The notes beneath the pieces are model-generated. The model was given only the letters and a program-made list of their open reading frames with translations. It had not been told where the DNA came from and did no database searches. Shown in pieces: positions 1 through 6,402 of a stretch of 12,034 nucleotides of DNA (positions are counted from its first letter, which is position 1; every line of letters begins with the position of its first letter). The DNA is from Desulfobacca acetoxidans (GTDB taxonomy: Bacteria; Desulfobacterota; Desulfobaccia; Desulfobaccales; 0-14-0-80-60-11). The stretch is taken from NCBI GenBank assembly GCA_022736495.1, contig DZCR01000105.1, positions 1 through 12,034 of the forward strand, given 5' to 3'. The position numbers and the translations under genes are program-made.

Positions 1-263
1 TATCTTGCTATTGACTATTACATCCGGCAATTTTTATGAATTTTGCAAGAGGCTCGAGTGATTGTCGGTTTCTGCTTCTATTCACCCTTATAAAATCCAT
101 TAAAGTGGGTTGATATGGATATGTTAGCTCGATCTAAGACACAGGCGACATTTAAAGTTTTATCCCAAGGGTCAGGTCTAATCTGGTCTCGGTTTATGAT
201 GTATCAGCTCAAATCCCGGTCAATACCATTCATGCGCCATAGCGTTAAGGGCTTAAGGTCAAC
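1..263. other. No supported gene; AT-richer flank
   Basis: This stretch lies downstream of the minus-strand DUF3108 gene and is visibly more AT-rich than the coding regions. I found no reading frame with family-like protein sequence, no tRNA-like cloverleaf and no hairpin followed by a T-run. A plus-strand frame opening at 115 runs on antisense into the DUF3108 gene and looks like a shadow. A weak promoter-like pair (TTGACT at 11-16, TATGAA at 35-40) has no identifiable gene to serve. Confidence 0.5.
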
Positions 264-1037
264 TCAATTATGCAGCCCCAGGGCTCCCAGCAAATCTTGC
301 TTAATCTCGCCGGGGTTCAGCAAGTGTCCCGCCAGTTTGCCGAAGAAGGTTACCCGGGTCCAGGCCAGGATGGGCACTCCGTGGGGGTTGAGATCGATGA
401 AATACTGGTCTTCGGCGTCGGAGTGCGGCGGGCGGGAGTTCACCATCACCTTGCGGCCCTGGCCGGTTAAAGCGCCGATGCGAAAGACGAGTTCTTGGGG
501 TTTGGGAGCCAGAACCAAAACCCGCAGGTTAGAGCCTCCCGGCAAAGGCCCCAAGGCCCCTATCCTGACATTGTATGCCAGGGATAAAAGATCGTATACC
601 GGTGCGGTCAGGGGGACTTCCCATTTCTTGATCCACTCGCCGCCGTCGATCTGGCGCCGAAGAGTCAGGCGCTGGTGCTCGTAGTCGAAGCGGTACTCCT
701 TGACCCAGTGCTGTCCCTTGTCCATAAATTCTTCCCGATAGAGCAGGGGCGCCAAGCGGCCATCCCGATAGACCATCTCGGTGGTGTATCTTTCGGGCAG
801 CCAGCGGCTTAACAACCGCCACATCCCCTGAGCGGCCCCGAAAAACTCCGCCTGATAATGTCCCGGTTTGGACTCTTTCAGGACCAGATGAACCCTGGCC
901 ACATCTGACCAGGGACCCAGGCTCAGCCGGTAGTGCAAATCTTCCCGCTGGTCCGGCAGAGTGGCGGCGGCCCCCGGTGGCGGCGCCATGATTACGTGCA
1001 GCAAGATAAAAATTATGAGGAACAGACGGGCTGGCAT
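264..1037 (-). CDS. DUF3108 domain exported protein
   Basis: This encodes 257 residues. The N-terminus (MPAR, then a hydrophobic run at about residues 5-18 ending in PPPGAAAT) is a typical Sec signal peptide with likely cleavage near residue 25, so the mature protein should lie in the periplasm or at the envelope. The rest is rich in beta-strand-like alternation and matches what I know of DUF3108: a 'LHYRLSLGPW' opening, a central 'APVYDLLSLAYNVR' segment, and a late 'GVPILAWTRVTFFGKLAGHL' segment. No enzymatic role is established for the family. The ATG shares its A with the TGA stop of the upstream J-domain gene (TGATG), so the two are translationally coupled. The family assignment is from memory of motifs and is fairly secure; any function is unknown. 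Confidence 0.8.
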   Translation of the reverse strand: MPARLFLIIFILLHVIMAPPPGAAATLPDQREDLHYRLSLGPWSDVARVHLVLKESKPGHYQAEFFGAAQGMWRLLSRWLPERYTTEMVYRDGRLAPLLYREEFMDKGQHWVKEYRFDYEHQRLTLRRQIDGGEWIKKWEVPLTAPVYDLLSLAYNVRIGALGPLPGGSNLRVLVLAPKPQELVFRIGALTGQGRKVMVNSRPPHSDAEDQYFIDLNPHGVPILAWTRVTFFGKLAGHLLNPGEIKQDLLGALGLHN

Positions 1038-1381
1038 CAGTCGTTATCTTCGTCCGGGTCTTTCGGGGGCGGCGGGCTCCAGACTCCGGTATAAAAACGG
1101 TCGGCCCACCATTTCTGCAGGTCTTCAGGGCCGGCGCTCTCCACCAGGTTGTAACGATAACTCTCAATGAATTGGACAATCCGCTGGTAGGCCGCGTTAA
1201 CCTGCTGCATGCGGGCGCGGTAGTTGGCTTCTTCGCCGGCCGGGGCCCGGTCAGGATGCCAGCGGCGGGCCGCCCGGCGGTAGGCGCTCTTGACCTCCTT
1301 TCTGGTGGCCTTGAGATCAAGGTTCAAGAGCCCGCGGGCTTCTTCCAGGGGCATCAATGGATTGGGGTTGGGAGCGGGCAA
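1037..1381 (-). CDS. Small J-domain (DnaJ-like) protein
   Basis: This 114-residue protein carries a J domain at roughly residues 10-75: 'EEARGLLNLDLKATRKEVKS' (helix I to II), 'AYRRAARRWHPDRAP' with the diagnostic HPD tripeptide at residues 42-44, then helix III 'ARMQQVNAAYQRIVQFI'. The HPD loop is what stimulates Hsp70/DnaK ATPase activity. There is no G/F region, zinc finger or substrate-binding domain, so it is not DnaJ itself but a stand-alone J protein. The tail has a 'KWWADRFYTGVW' segment, a PPPP run and a very acidic end (DPDEDND). The start is TTG at 1381-1379, preceded 9 nt upstream by AAGGCGG. An internal ATG at codon 10 has no Shine-Dalgarno and would clip the domain edge. It is the first gene of a two-gene operon with the exported DUF3108 protein. 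Confidence 0.85.
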   Translation of the reverse strand: MPAPNPNPLMPLEEARGLLNLDLKATRKEVKSAYRRAARRWHPDRAPAGEEANYRARMQQVNAAYQRIVQFIESYRYNLVESAGPEDLQKWWADRFYTGVWSPPPPKDPDEDND

Positions 1382-1425
1382 GATATGAATCCGCCTTGAG
1401 AAATTAATCAGTTACTTGTCGGCGT

Positions 1426-1454
1426 ATTATATCTCCGATTGACTTTGCCGCCAA
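1426..1454 (-). promoter_or_regulatory. Sigma70-type promoter for J-domain/DUF3108 operon
   Basis: On the minus strand, TTGGCG (1454-1449) is followed after 17 nt by a perfect TATAAT (1431-1426). Predicted transcription start is near 1419, giving a leader of about 38 nt with AAGGCGG before the TTG start at 1381. The -10 is consensus and the -35 matches three of six bases. Confidence 0.55.
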
Positions 1455-1482
1455 TAAGGGATCAGGTCCCGGCCAACTAACC

Positions 1483-1511
1483 TTGTCTTCTTGCAGAAAT
1501 CATGGTAAAAA
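1483..1511 (+). promoter_or_regulatory. Possible promoter for pyrR operon
   Basis: TTGTCT (1483-1488), a 17-nt spacer and TAAAAA (1506-1511) form a plausible but weak sigma70 promoter about 80 nt before the pyrR start. It is the best candidate I see in the divergent gap. I see no obvious PyrR attenuator (anti-terminator/terminator pair) here. Confidence 0.3.
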
Positions 1512-1598
1512 TTTAAGCTAGTTGCAGTTGTTAAGGAAAATCTGTCACCGTCCGCGGCGATGCCGCCTGGTTTGGAACAAGGGGAAAGCGGAAATTTC

Positions 1599-2153
1599 AT
1601 GCCTAAAACCAAGACCTCAGCCATGCCCGCCCGGGAACTGAAGCAGACCCTGGAGCGCCTTACCGATGAGATCATGGCGCAGCACCAGAACCAGGACGCC
1701 TTGGTGCTGGTAGGGATCAGGACCGGCGGGGCCTTTTTGGCCCAACGGCTGGCCGCCAGCATTACCCGACGGACAGCACGGCCGGTGCGGGTGGGAGTTC
1801 TGGATATCACGCTCTACCGGGACGATTGGACCCAGCTCAGCCACAAACCCCTGGTGGGCAAGACCGAACTGCCGGGCTCCATTGACGACCAGGAAGTGGT
1901 GCTGGTGGACGATGTCCTGTTCACCGGGCGCACCATCCGGGCGGCTTTGGACGCGCTCATCGACTACGGGCGGCCCCGGCGCATCGAGTTGGCGGTGCTG
2001 GTGGATCGGGGGGGACGGGAGCTCCCCATCCAGCCGGATTACGTCGGGCGAATCCTGGAGTTACCCCCGGAACAACGGGTCAACGTCTATCTGAGTGAGA
2101 TGGGGCGTTCCGACGAAGTGGCCATCGAGTCGGGGCCTCCGGCAAGGCCATAA
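1599..2153 (+). CDS. pyrR: PyrR bifunctional regulator / uracil phosphoribosyltransferase
   Basis: This is 184 residues from the chosen ATG, the normal PyrR length. It has a type I phosphoribosyltransferase fold: 'DALVLVGIRTGGAFLAQRLA' (residues 33-52), 'VGVLDITLYRDDW' (65-77), then the PRPP-binding loop 'VVLVDDVLFTGRTIR' (100-114), whose Asp-Asp and TGRT are hallmarks. The ending 'LPPEQRVNVYLSE' is also typical. PyrR proteins bind pyr mRNA in response to UMP and/or make UMP from uracil and PRPP. An in-frame ATG at 1560 would add 13 unlike-family residues, so the ATG at 1599 is preferred; both lack a strong Shine-Dalgarno. No pyr biosynthetic genes are nearby, so its regulatory target is not shown by context. 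Its TAA overlaps the next ATG (TAATG), indicating coupling. Confidence 0.9.
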   Translation: MPKTKTSAMPARELKQTLERLTDEIMAQHQNQDALVLVGIRTGGAFLAQRLAASITRRTARPVRVGVLDITLYRDDWTQLSHKPLVGKTELPGSIDDQEVVLVDDVLFTGRTIRAALDALIDYGRPRRIELAVLVDRGGRELPIQPDYVGRILELPPEQRVNVYLSEMGRSDEVAIESGPPARP

Positions 2154-3394
2154 TGGAACGACGGAAACAGGGCAAGGGCCGGGCCGGGGTGGTGACGCCT
2201 CTCGCCCCTGAGGCTGAAGCCCGGCTGGCCGGTCAGGTGGCCGGGGTTGTCGCGGCTTTAGAGTCCGGGGCCGATCTGGCCGCGCTTGCCGAGCAGCTTA
2301 CCCCTGATCCCCAGGACGCCCAATGGGATATCCGCCTGATGGCGGCGTTGGGGGCTCTGAGCCATCCGGCCATGCCGGCTCTGCTGGCCGTACTTTTTGG
2401 CAAAGCCCGGGACAAGGACCGGCGCAAGGCCCTGAAAAAGACCCTGCACCTGCTCAAGACCCGGGGAGTGGCGGTCCCGGAAGACCTTCTGCCCAAAGAA
2501 GCGATAAGCGTTGGGGCGCCACGGCCCGGAACCGCCGCGGCCTTTGTGACCCCGATCTTCGGCAACGGCGAAAGCTACGTCATTCTGGAAGGCCCGCCGG
2601 AGATTTTGCGCGGCAACTTGCTGGTCTCCCTCATCAATGACCGGGAAGGCTTCCGGGAATGTGTGCTGTTGAATCTGAAGCGCAAGCAGCAGGGAGAATT
2701 CTGGGAGCATTTCCACGAGCAGGGGTTTAAGGATTTGTTATCCCCGCCCCCGGCATTTGCGGTCGCGAGGCTGGAAGCGGCCTATACGGCCCACCCCGAT
2801 TCTCCCGGGGCCTCCCAGTACGGGGCCTTGCGGGAAAAGATTTTTCAGAACTGGGGCGGCCCGGAGGCCGCCCCGGATTTGGACTCGGCGCTGCCGGCCG
2901 TCAATCCCCAGGAGCAGCCCCGGCTCCTGGAGGAGGCCCGGAGACTGGCCATGGATCCCCTGTTCCATTCATGGCTGCCGGGGCCGGAAGAGATTGCCCC
3001 TTGGTTGAGCAAACTTCAGGAGGTCCAGGATAGCCCCCTGGTTTTGTCGGATCAGCAAAAGCAGGTGCGGATTGACGCAGTGTTGGATGAAGCCACCCAG
3101 GCCCTGTACCCGCCTGGGACCCGGGCCGATTGGGGCCGGCGCCTGCGGACCATGGCCTATTACCTGCATTTGCTGAAACGGGAGGAAGATTCCCAGGTGG
3201 CTCAGGCTGCGGCGGCCGATCTGGCCGTTCCGGACCGGAGCCCGCTCACCGGAGAAAACCCCTTGCTGAAGGGTTTCGTGCAGTTGACTCTGCACCTGGC
3301 CTGGGAAGCCCAACAACCCCAGCAGCCCCAAGAACCAGGCGCGCCGTCGGGGCTAGTGGCCCCACCCGGTGAAGGTCTCCTCATCCGGAGGTAA
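2153..3394 (+). CDS. Conserved-looking protein of unknown function (413 aa)
   Basis: I do not recognise this 413-residue protein. There is no signal peptide or membrane segment, so it is probably cytosolic. Residues 1-115 are Ala/Leu-rich and helical, and residues 59-105 ('WDIRLMAALGALSHPAMPAL', then a basic KARDKDRRKALKK stretch) resemble a HEAT-like pair of helices. Residues 130-160 look like a beta-rich segment ('FVTPIFGNGESYVILEGPP'), and the second half is again helical with many Trp and charged residues. The C-terminus is a low-complexity Gln/Pro/Gly tail (AQQPQQPQEPG). It starts 1 base into the pyrR stop and ends 2 bases before the next ATG, so it is transcribed with pyrR and the YjbQ-family gene. 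Codon and base composition match the neighbours. A helical-repeat scaffold is a guess only. Confidence 0.8.
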   Translation: MERRKQGKGRAGVVTPLAPEAEARLAGQVAGVVAALESGADLAALAEQLTPDPQDAQWDIRLMAALGALSHPAMPALLAVLFGKARDKDRRKALKKTLHLLKTRGVAVPEDLLPKEAISVGAPRPGTAAAFVTPIFGNGESYVILEGPPEILRGNLLVSLINDREGFRECVLLNLKRKQQGEFWEHFHEQGFKDLLSPPPAFAVARLEAAYTAHPDSPGASQYGALREKIFQNWGGPEAAPDLDSALPAVNPQEQPRLLEEARRLAMDPLFHSWLPGPEEIAPWLSKLQEVQDSPLVLSDQQKQVRIDAVLDEATQALYPPGTRADWGRRLRTMAYYLHLLKREEDSQVAQAAAADLAVPDRSPLTGENPLLKGFVQLTLHLAWEAQQPQQPQEPGAPSGLVAPPGEGLLIRR

Positions 3395-3396
3395 CC

Positions 3397-3795
3397 ATGA
3401 TTGAAAGCTTGAGCGTGAGGACGGGGAGCCACACCGAAATGGTGGATATCACCGGCAAGATTCAGGAGGTGGTGCGCGCCGGGGGGGTCGCGGAAGGCGT
3501 CTGCCACATCTTTGTGGCCCACACCACGGCGGGCCTGACCATTAACGAGAACGCCGATCCCAGCGTCCAGGCCGACATCCTCATGGTTTTGAATAAGACC
3601 ATCAGCGACCGGGAGGCCTACCGCCATGGCGAAGGCAACTCTCCGGCGCACATCAAAGCGTCCCTCATGGGCCCCGACCTCACGGTCCTGGTGCACCATG
3701 GCAATCTGCTTCTGGGCACCTGGCAGGGGGTCTATCTCTGCGAATTCGACGGGCCCCGGACCCGTAAGGTGCATATCAAAATTATGGCAGGGTAG
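3397..3795 (+). CDS. YjbQ family (UPF0047) protein
   Basis: This 132-residue protein has the full set of family motifs: 'HTTAGLTINEN' at 42-52, 'HGEGNSPAHIKASLMG' at 77-92, 'VHHGNLLLGTWQGVYLCEF' near 99-117, and 'DGPRTRKVHIKIM' at the end. The length is typical. Members form small trimers with a conserved His/Glu/Asn pocket. The family is often labelled 'secondary thiamine-phosphate synthase' because E. coli YjbQ has weak thiamine-phosphate synthase activity; the true physiological role is not settled. The start is clear: GGAGG at 3387-3391 lies 5 nt before the ATG. The stop directly abuts the ATG of the next gene (TAGATG). Confidence 0.93.
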   Translation: MIESLSVRTGSHTEMVDITGKIQEVVRAGGVAEGVCHIFVAHTTAGLTINENADPSVQADILMVLNKTISDREAYRHGEGNSPAHIKASLMGPDLTVLVHHGNLLLGTWQGVYLCEFDGPRTRKVHIKIMAG

Positions 3796-5535
3796 ATGAC
3801 GGATACCCGGGAATTCTTCGGCGATGTGCTCCTGGATGGCCAGCCCCTGGAGGCTTATCATGAGGGCGCCGTCGCCATCCGGGATCGCAATCTTCTCAAG
3901 GACTTTCTGGAATACACCCATATCCGCCAGGGATTGCTGGCCCCCTACAACACCGCCTATCCCCTCATCGAGCCCCGGGAACTCTTGCCGTCCTTTGAAA
4001 AAAATTTCTCGGAATACAAGCATCTGCCCAGCTTCAGCATGGTGGCCTTCAACCGCCCCCTCTCTTATCAGGAGGAAATTTTTCAGTTTGATGTCCTCCA
4101 TCCCCCGGAAGACGGCAAGCGCCGGGCTATCCGGGAGAATCTCGACAAGATTACCCCCCACCTGGACCGGGATCTGAGGCCGCTGTTCAAGCAGCAGTTA
4201 GGCTCCGGAGATATCACCGAGATGGCGCACTATGAGGAATTGTTGCCGTTTATCTTTCATATGGATCGGGCCCACGTCATTGCCCGGGATCCGGCGGGGG
4301 ATTTTCGCCTCCTGGGAGTCTATGGCTCCTTTCCCTCGGACCTGGACACCGAACTCAAGGCCCTGGGGCGCAGGCTGGGTAAATTTAAGAAGTTGGACAA
4401 CATCACCTATGAACGAGAACGGGAATTCGTCTATCAATTTCTCATGGAACTGTACGGCTTTCCCATAGCCTCGGAACGGAGGACCTCCGCGGCGCTATTC
4501 GGCCGGCGACTAAGCCGGCTCAAGGAGCAATATCTCATCAAGGTGCTGGGCGCGTCGGACCGGACCATCACCAGCCTGTCGGGGTTCGAACAGAAACGTT
4601 ACCCCCTGGTGGAAAAGGTGGCGCTCATCAAGCTTTCGCCGGGACTGGCGGAGGTCCACCCGCATCTTAAGGACGGGGGCTTTTACGTGGACCCCAGGCG
4701 ACGGGTAGTGATCCTGAAAGTGACCTACCAGCAGCACAAGTACGACCGCTACAATGTCCTGGAGGACCGGGCCCTGTCTATCCTGCGTCAGGAAATCATC
4801 CATCCGTGCCACGGCGGCCGGGAGGGAAATCTCAATATCTTAAAGGACACCAAGCGCACCTTAAAAGAGCTTACCGATATCGTCCGGGGTGAGCATATCG
4901 GTTCCATTACCTACCGGCGTAGTGAGCTCGTCACGTCCACCAAGACCCACGAGGAGCGCCTCAAGTTTTTGTCGGCCTGGCTGAGCAAAAACCAACGGCG
5001 GCTGGGGGCTTATGGCCAGGAAACCTTTGAGGCTGCCAATAAATTACTGCACAGCTACATCTCGAAGCGGGACCACCGGGACGCGTTCAGCAAGCATCGG
5101 GAGTTGCATCGTGAAGTGGTGCAGCGCCTGGCCTACTTAAACCAGGTCCAGCAACTGCAGCCTCTGGAAAAGCTGGCCCGGCCCGGGAAGAATCAGCAGA
5201 AGGCGGGTCCCAGCCGGCGTTTGGCGCAGGCCTTAGCCTTTCTGGAAGAACATCAGTACGATTTGCCCTATTTCTATCCTGACCTGTTCAACAAGGCCTG
5301 TCATCTCTTCGACCAGATTGAGAGCTATCCCTATTTCAAGAAATTGCTGGCGGAGGGGGGCCCGCCGGCCAGTTCACCCCGGCGTCGAGTCTGGGAGATG
5401 CTGATCCGGGGGCAAGAGCTCATAGCGAACATGAAGAAGCAGCATTGCTGGATCGGGGGGGAGATCAAACGAGGCCACCCATTTCCGGTGCTCTCCCGCG
5501 AGCCCGAGCCATCCCCGGCTCCCAAGACCGCCTGA
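3796..5535 (+). CDS. Large protein of unknown function (579 aa)
   Basis: I do not recognise the family. The 579-residue product is soluble-looking: no signal peptide, no membrane segment, rich in Arg, Lys, Glu, Leu and Tyr. Stretches worth noting are 'HYEELLPFIFHMDRAHVIARD' (145-165), a mixed beta region 'GGFYVDPRRRVVILKVTYQQ' (294-313), 'EIIHPCHGGREGNLNILKDT' (333-352), and a helical, coiled-coil-prone segment at about 385-460. The last 20 residues are Pro/Glu-rich and probably disordered. There are no Walker, Rossmann, metal-cluster or nuclease motifs I can name. The ATG follows the YjbQ-family stop with no gap, and AGGG three bases upstream of it inside that gene's end suggests coupled translation. 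It closes the pyrR operon. It is not a chance frame: length, composition and codon use fit a real gene. Confidence 0.82.
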   Translation: MTDTREFFGDVLLDGQPLEAYHEGAVAIRDRNLLKDFLEYTHIRQGLLAPYNTAYPLIEPRELLPSFEKNFSEYKHLPSFSMVAFNRPLSYQEEIFQFDVLHPPEDGKRRAIRENLDKITPHLDRDLRPLFKQQLGSGDITEMAHYEELLPFIFHMDRAHVIARDPAGDFRLLGVYGSFPSDLDTELKALGRRLGKFKKLDNITYEREREFVYQFLMELYGFPIASERRTSAALFGRRLSRLKEQYLIKVLGASDRTITSLSGFEQKRYPLVEKVALIKLSPGLAEVHPHLKDGGFYVDPRRRVVILKVTYQQHKYDRYNVLEDRALSILRQEIIHPCHGGREGNLNILKDTKRTLKELTDIVRGEHIGSITYRRSELVTSTKTHEERLKFLSAWLSKNQRRLGAYGQETFEAANKLLHSYISKRDHRDAFSKHRELHREVVQRLAYLNQVQQLQPLEKLARPGKNQQKAGPSRRLAQALAFLEEHQYDLPYFYPDLFNKACHLFDQIESYPYFKKLLAEGGPPASSPRRRVWEMLIRGQELIANMKKQHCWIGGEIKRGHPFPVLSREPEPSPAPKTA

Positions 5536-5575
5536 CGCGGGAACGAGACGGGCTCTTGGCAATTAAGGTTGGTAA

Positions 5576-5680
5576 CTAGTTATAGTTGTTGCCAAAAGTA
5601 TTTACTTCTCCCCCCTCACCCTAGATCTCCACCGCTGGGGGGAGAGGGGATAAGAGGAAAGAACTTGTGGCAAACGCTCG
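5576..5680. repeat. Composite inverted-repeat element, copy A
   Basis: The left end (5580-5594, ...tatagttgttgcca) and right end (5655-5676, aggaaagaacttgtggcaaacg in part) form imperfect inverted arms of the type GTTGCCAaAAGT / ACTTgTGGCAAAC. Inside is a second perfect 9-bp palindrome: TCTCCCCCC (5607-5615) against GGGGGGAGA (5637-5645) with a 21-nt loop containing CACCCTAG. The same outer arms recur at 9083-9123. The inner part resembles the CCCCTCACCCTA...GGGGAGAGGG type of intergenic palindrome common in bacterial genomes, a comparison made from memory. There is no ORF inside, so it would be a non-autonomous, REP- or MITE-like element. Confidence 0.6.
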
Positions 5681-5752
5681 ATCATTTTGTTTGAGGCTGC
5701 TGGAAAAATGGAGGTGGCGGCGAAAGTATTTTAGGATACGGCGTTTAAAAGC

Positions 5753-5782
5753 TTGCTAATTCCCTTTAGTTTGAGATATAAT
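5753..5782 (+). promoter_or_regulatory. Promoter of the short transcription unit
   Basis: TTGCTA (5753-5758), an 18-nt spacer and a perfect TATAAT (5777-5782) form a strong sigma70-like promoter. The predicted start of transcription is near 5789, only a base from the ATG at 5790, so any mRNA would be leaderless or nearly so. A terminator follows about 180 nt downstream. Confidence 0.55.
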
Positions 5783-5789
5783 AATTTTC

Positions 5790-5912
5790 ATGAAAAATCC
5801 CGCCCAGCCTGTAACCCGCATTCGAGTATCCGGCCGCGCCGTATTGTTAGGCGTCGGGGCCGGCCTGTTGGGTTTGGGGCTGGTGGGGCCAAGGAGGATG
5901 ATGCGGTCATAA
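5790..5912 (+). CDS. Possible 40-residue single-pass membrane microprotein
   Basis: An ATG at 5790 opens a 40-codon frame ending in TAA. The product has a basic N-terminus (residues 1-16 with R10, R12 and R16), one hydrophobic Gly/Leu-rich segment at about 17-33 ('AVLLGVGAGLLGLGLVG') and a basic end (PRRMMRS), the layout of a small membrane protein or an isolated signal anchor. It lies between a good promoter (TATAAT 8 bases before the ATG) and an intrinsic terminator 30 bases after the stop. There is no Shine-Dalgarno, so translation would have to be leaderless. I recognise no homologue. Alternatives are a non-coding RNA of about 180 nt from the same unit, or the remnant of a longer exported protein. 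Treat it as tentative. Confidence 0.35.
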   Translation: MKNPAQPVTRIRVSGRAVLLGVGAGLLGLGLVGPRRMMRS

Positions 5913-5941
5913 CCCGTGTCCCCCACTACCGAAACTTTCAG

Positions 5942-5972
5942 GCAGGGCCGCTTGCGGTTCTGCTTTTTTTTT
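5942..5972 (+). terminator. Strong intrinsic terminator
   Basis: GCAGGGCCGC (5942-5951) pairs with GCGGTTCTGC (5954-5963): up to ten pairs including two G-U, effectively nine around a short CTTG loop. Nine T residues (5964-5972) follow at once. This is a textbook plus-strand Rho-independent terminator. It ends the unit starting near 5789 and could also stop residual read-through from the pyrR operon before the ilv promoter. Confidence 0.75.
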
Positions 5973-6097
5973 GGGGGGCAGGGATGGCTGGGCCTGGGTT
6001 AGGTCTCTGAGGCCAGGCGGATTTTTCCCGAGGGAAATTTGGGCACCAGCGGCAAAAATCCAGCATATTTGAGCCGGATTTCTTATTCTGCCAATGA

Positions 6098-6126
6098 TTG
6101 ACAAATATCTAACACTATTTTAATAT
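6098..6126 (+). promoter_or_regulatory. Promoter of the ilv operon
   Basis: A perfect TTGACA (6098-6103), an exact 17-nt spacer and TAATAT (6121-6126) lie in very AT-rich sequence. The predicted transcription start near 6133 leaves a leader of only about 33 nt before the ATG at 6166. That is too short for a leader-peptide attenuator or T-box, so leader-based branched-chain amino acid control is not evident here. Confidence 0.6.
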
Positions 6127-6165
6127 TTGATTTTTAATAATCTCTATCATGGTCGGGGGCAGAGC

Positions 6166-6402
6166 ATGGAGAAACACGACCAGGAACTTATTGATCAGTT
6201 AATGGATCGGGACCCGGAGTTGAAAAAGTACGTAGGAGAACACCGGGAATATGAGAAACTCTTGGAAGAATTTAACCGCCGGCCGTACCTGACGGCCGCG
6301 GAAACCATGGAGCGCAAACGGTTGCAGAAATTGAAGCTGGCCGGTCGCGACCGGATCGAGCAGATCCTGGCGCAGCATCGCCAGAAGGAAAATGTGCAAT
6401 GA
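6166..6402 (+). CDS. DUF465 / YdcH-like small coiled-coil protein
   Basis: This 78-residue, highly charged helical protein begins '[20 protein letters not shown]', continues '[20 protein letters not shown]' and ends with '[20 protein letters not shown]' and LAQHRQ. That is the two-helix DUF465 pattern: a D/E-x-x-F/L-x-x-L-x-x-EH turn, then an LT-x-x-E-x-x-x-x-x-x-L-x-K-x-K-L helix. No biochemical function is established for the family. A TTG in the same frame at 6127 would extend it, but that codon touches the predicted -10 box and lies upstream of the transcription start, so the ATG at 6166 is preferred; GGGGGC just upstream is a weak ribosome site. Its stop overlaps the ilvB start (ATGA), making it the first, coupled gene of the ilv operon. 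Confidence 0.75.
   Translation: MEKHDQELIDQLMDRDPELKKYVGEHREYEKLLEEFNRRPYLTAAETMERKRLQKLKLAGRDRIEQILAQHRQKENVQ

Larger units (their letters stand above)
5536..6165. other. Intergenic region with repeat element and short transcription unit
   Basis: This 630-base gap separates the pyrR operon from the ilv locus. From left to right it holds a composite inverted-repeat element (5576-5680), an unassigned stretch (5681-5750), a promoter/40-codon ORF/terminator unit (5753-5972), an unassigned stretch with two minor palindromes (TTTCCC/GGGAAA near 6023-6036 and AAATCC/GGATTT at 6056-6081), and the ilv promoter (6098-6126). No long gene is supported on either strand. Confidence 0.6.

Noticed and set aside
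115..684. Plus-strand 189-codon open frame
   Set aside because: Most of it is antisense to the DUF3108 gene, and the protein is a low-complexity Ser/Arg/Pro sequence with no family features.
3202..4161. Minus-strand 319-codon open frame
   Set aside because: It is antisense across three well-supported plus-strand genes, including the whole YjbQ-family gene; it is a product of GC-rich codon bias.
5607..5645. G/C-run palindrome as the terminator of the pyrR operon
   Set aside because: The stem is good but no T-run follows on either strand, so it is better explained as the core of the repeat element.
5891..5972. A gene starting after the perfect AAGGAGG at 5891-5897
   Set aside because: The following ATGs are 0-3 nt away, too close, and the frame stops at 5912; a GTG further down opens a short frame that runs through the terminator.
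6133..6165. Leader-peptide attenuator or T-box upstream of ilvB
   Set aside because: The predicted leader is only about 33 nt, with no run of Ile, Leu or Val codons and no terminator hairpin.
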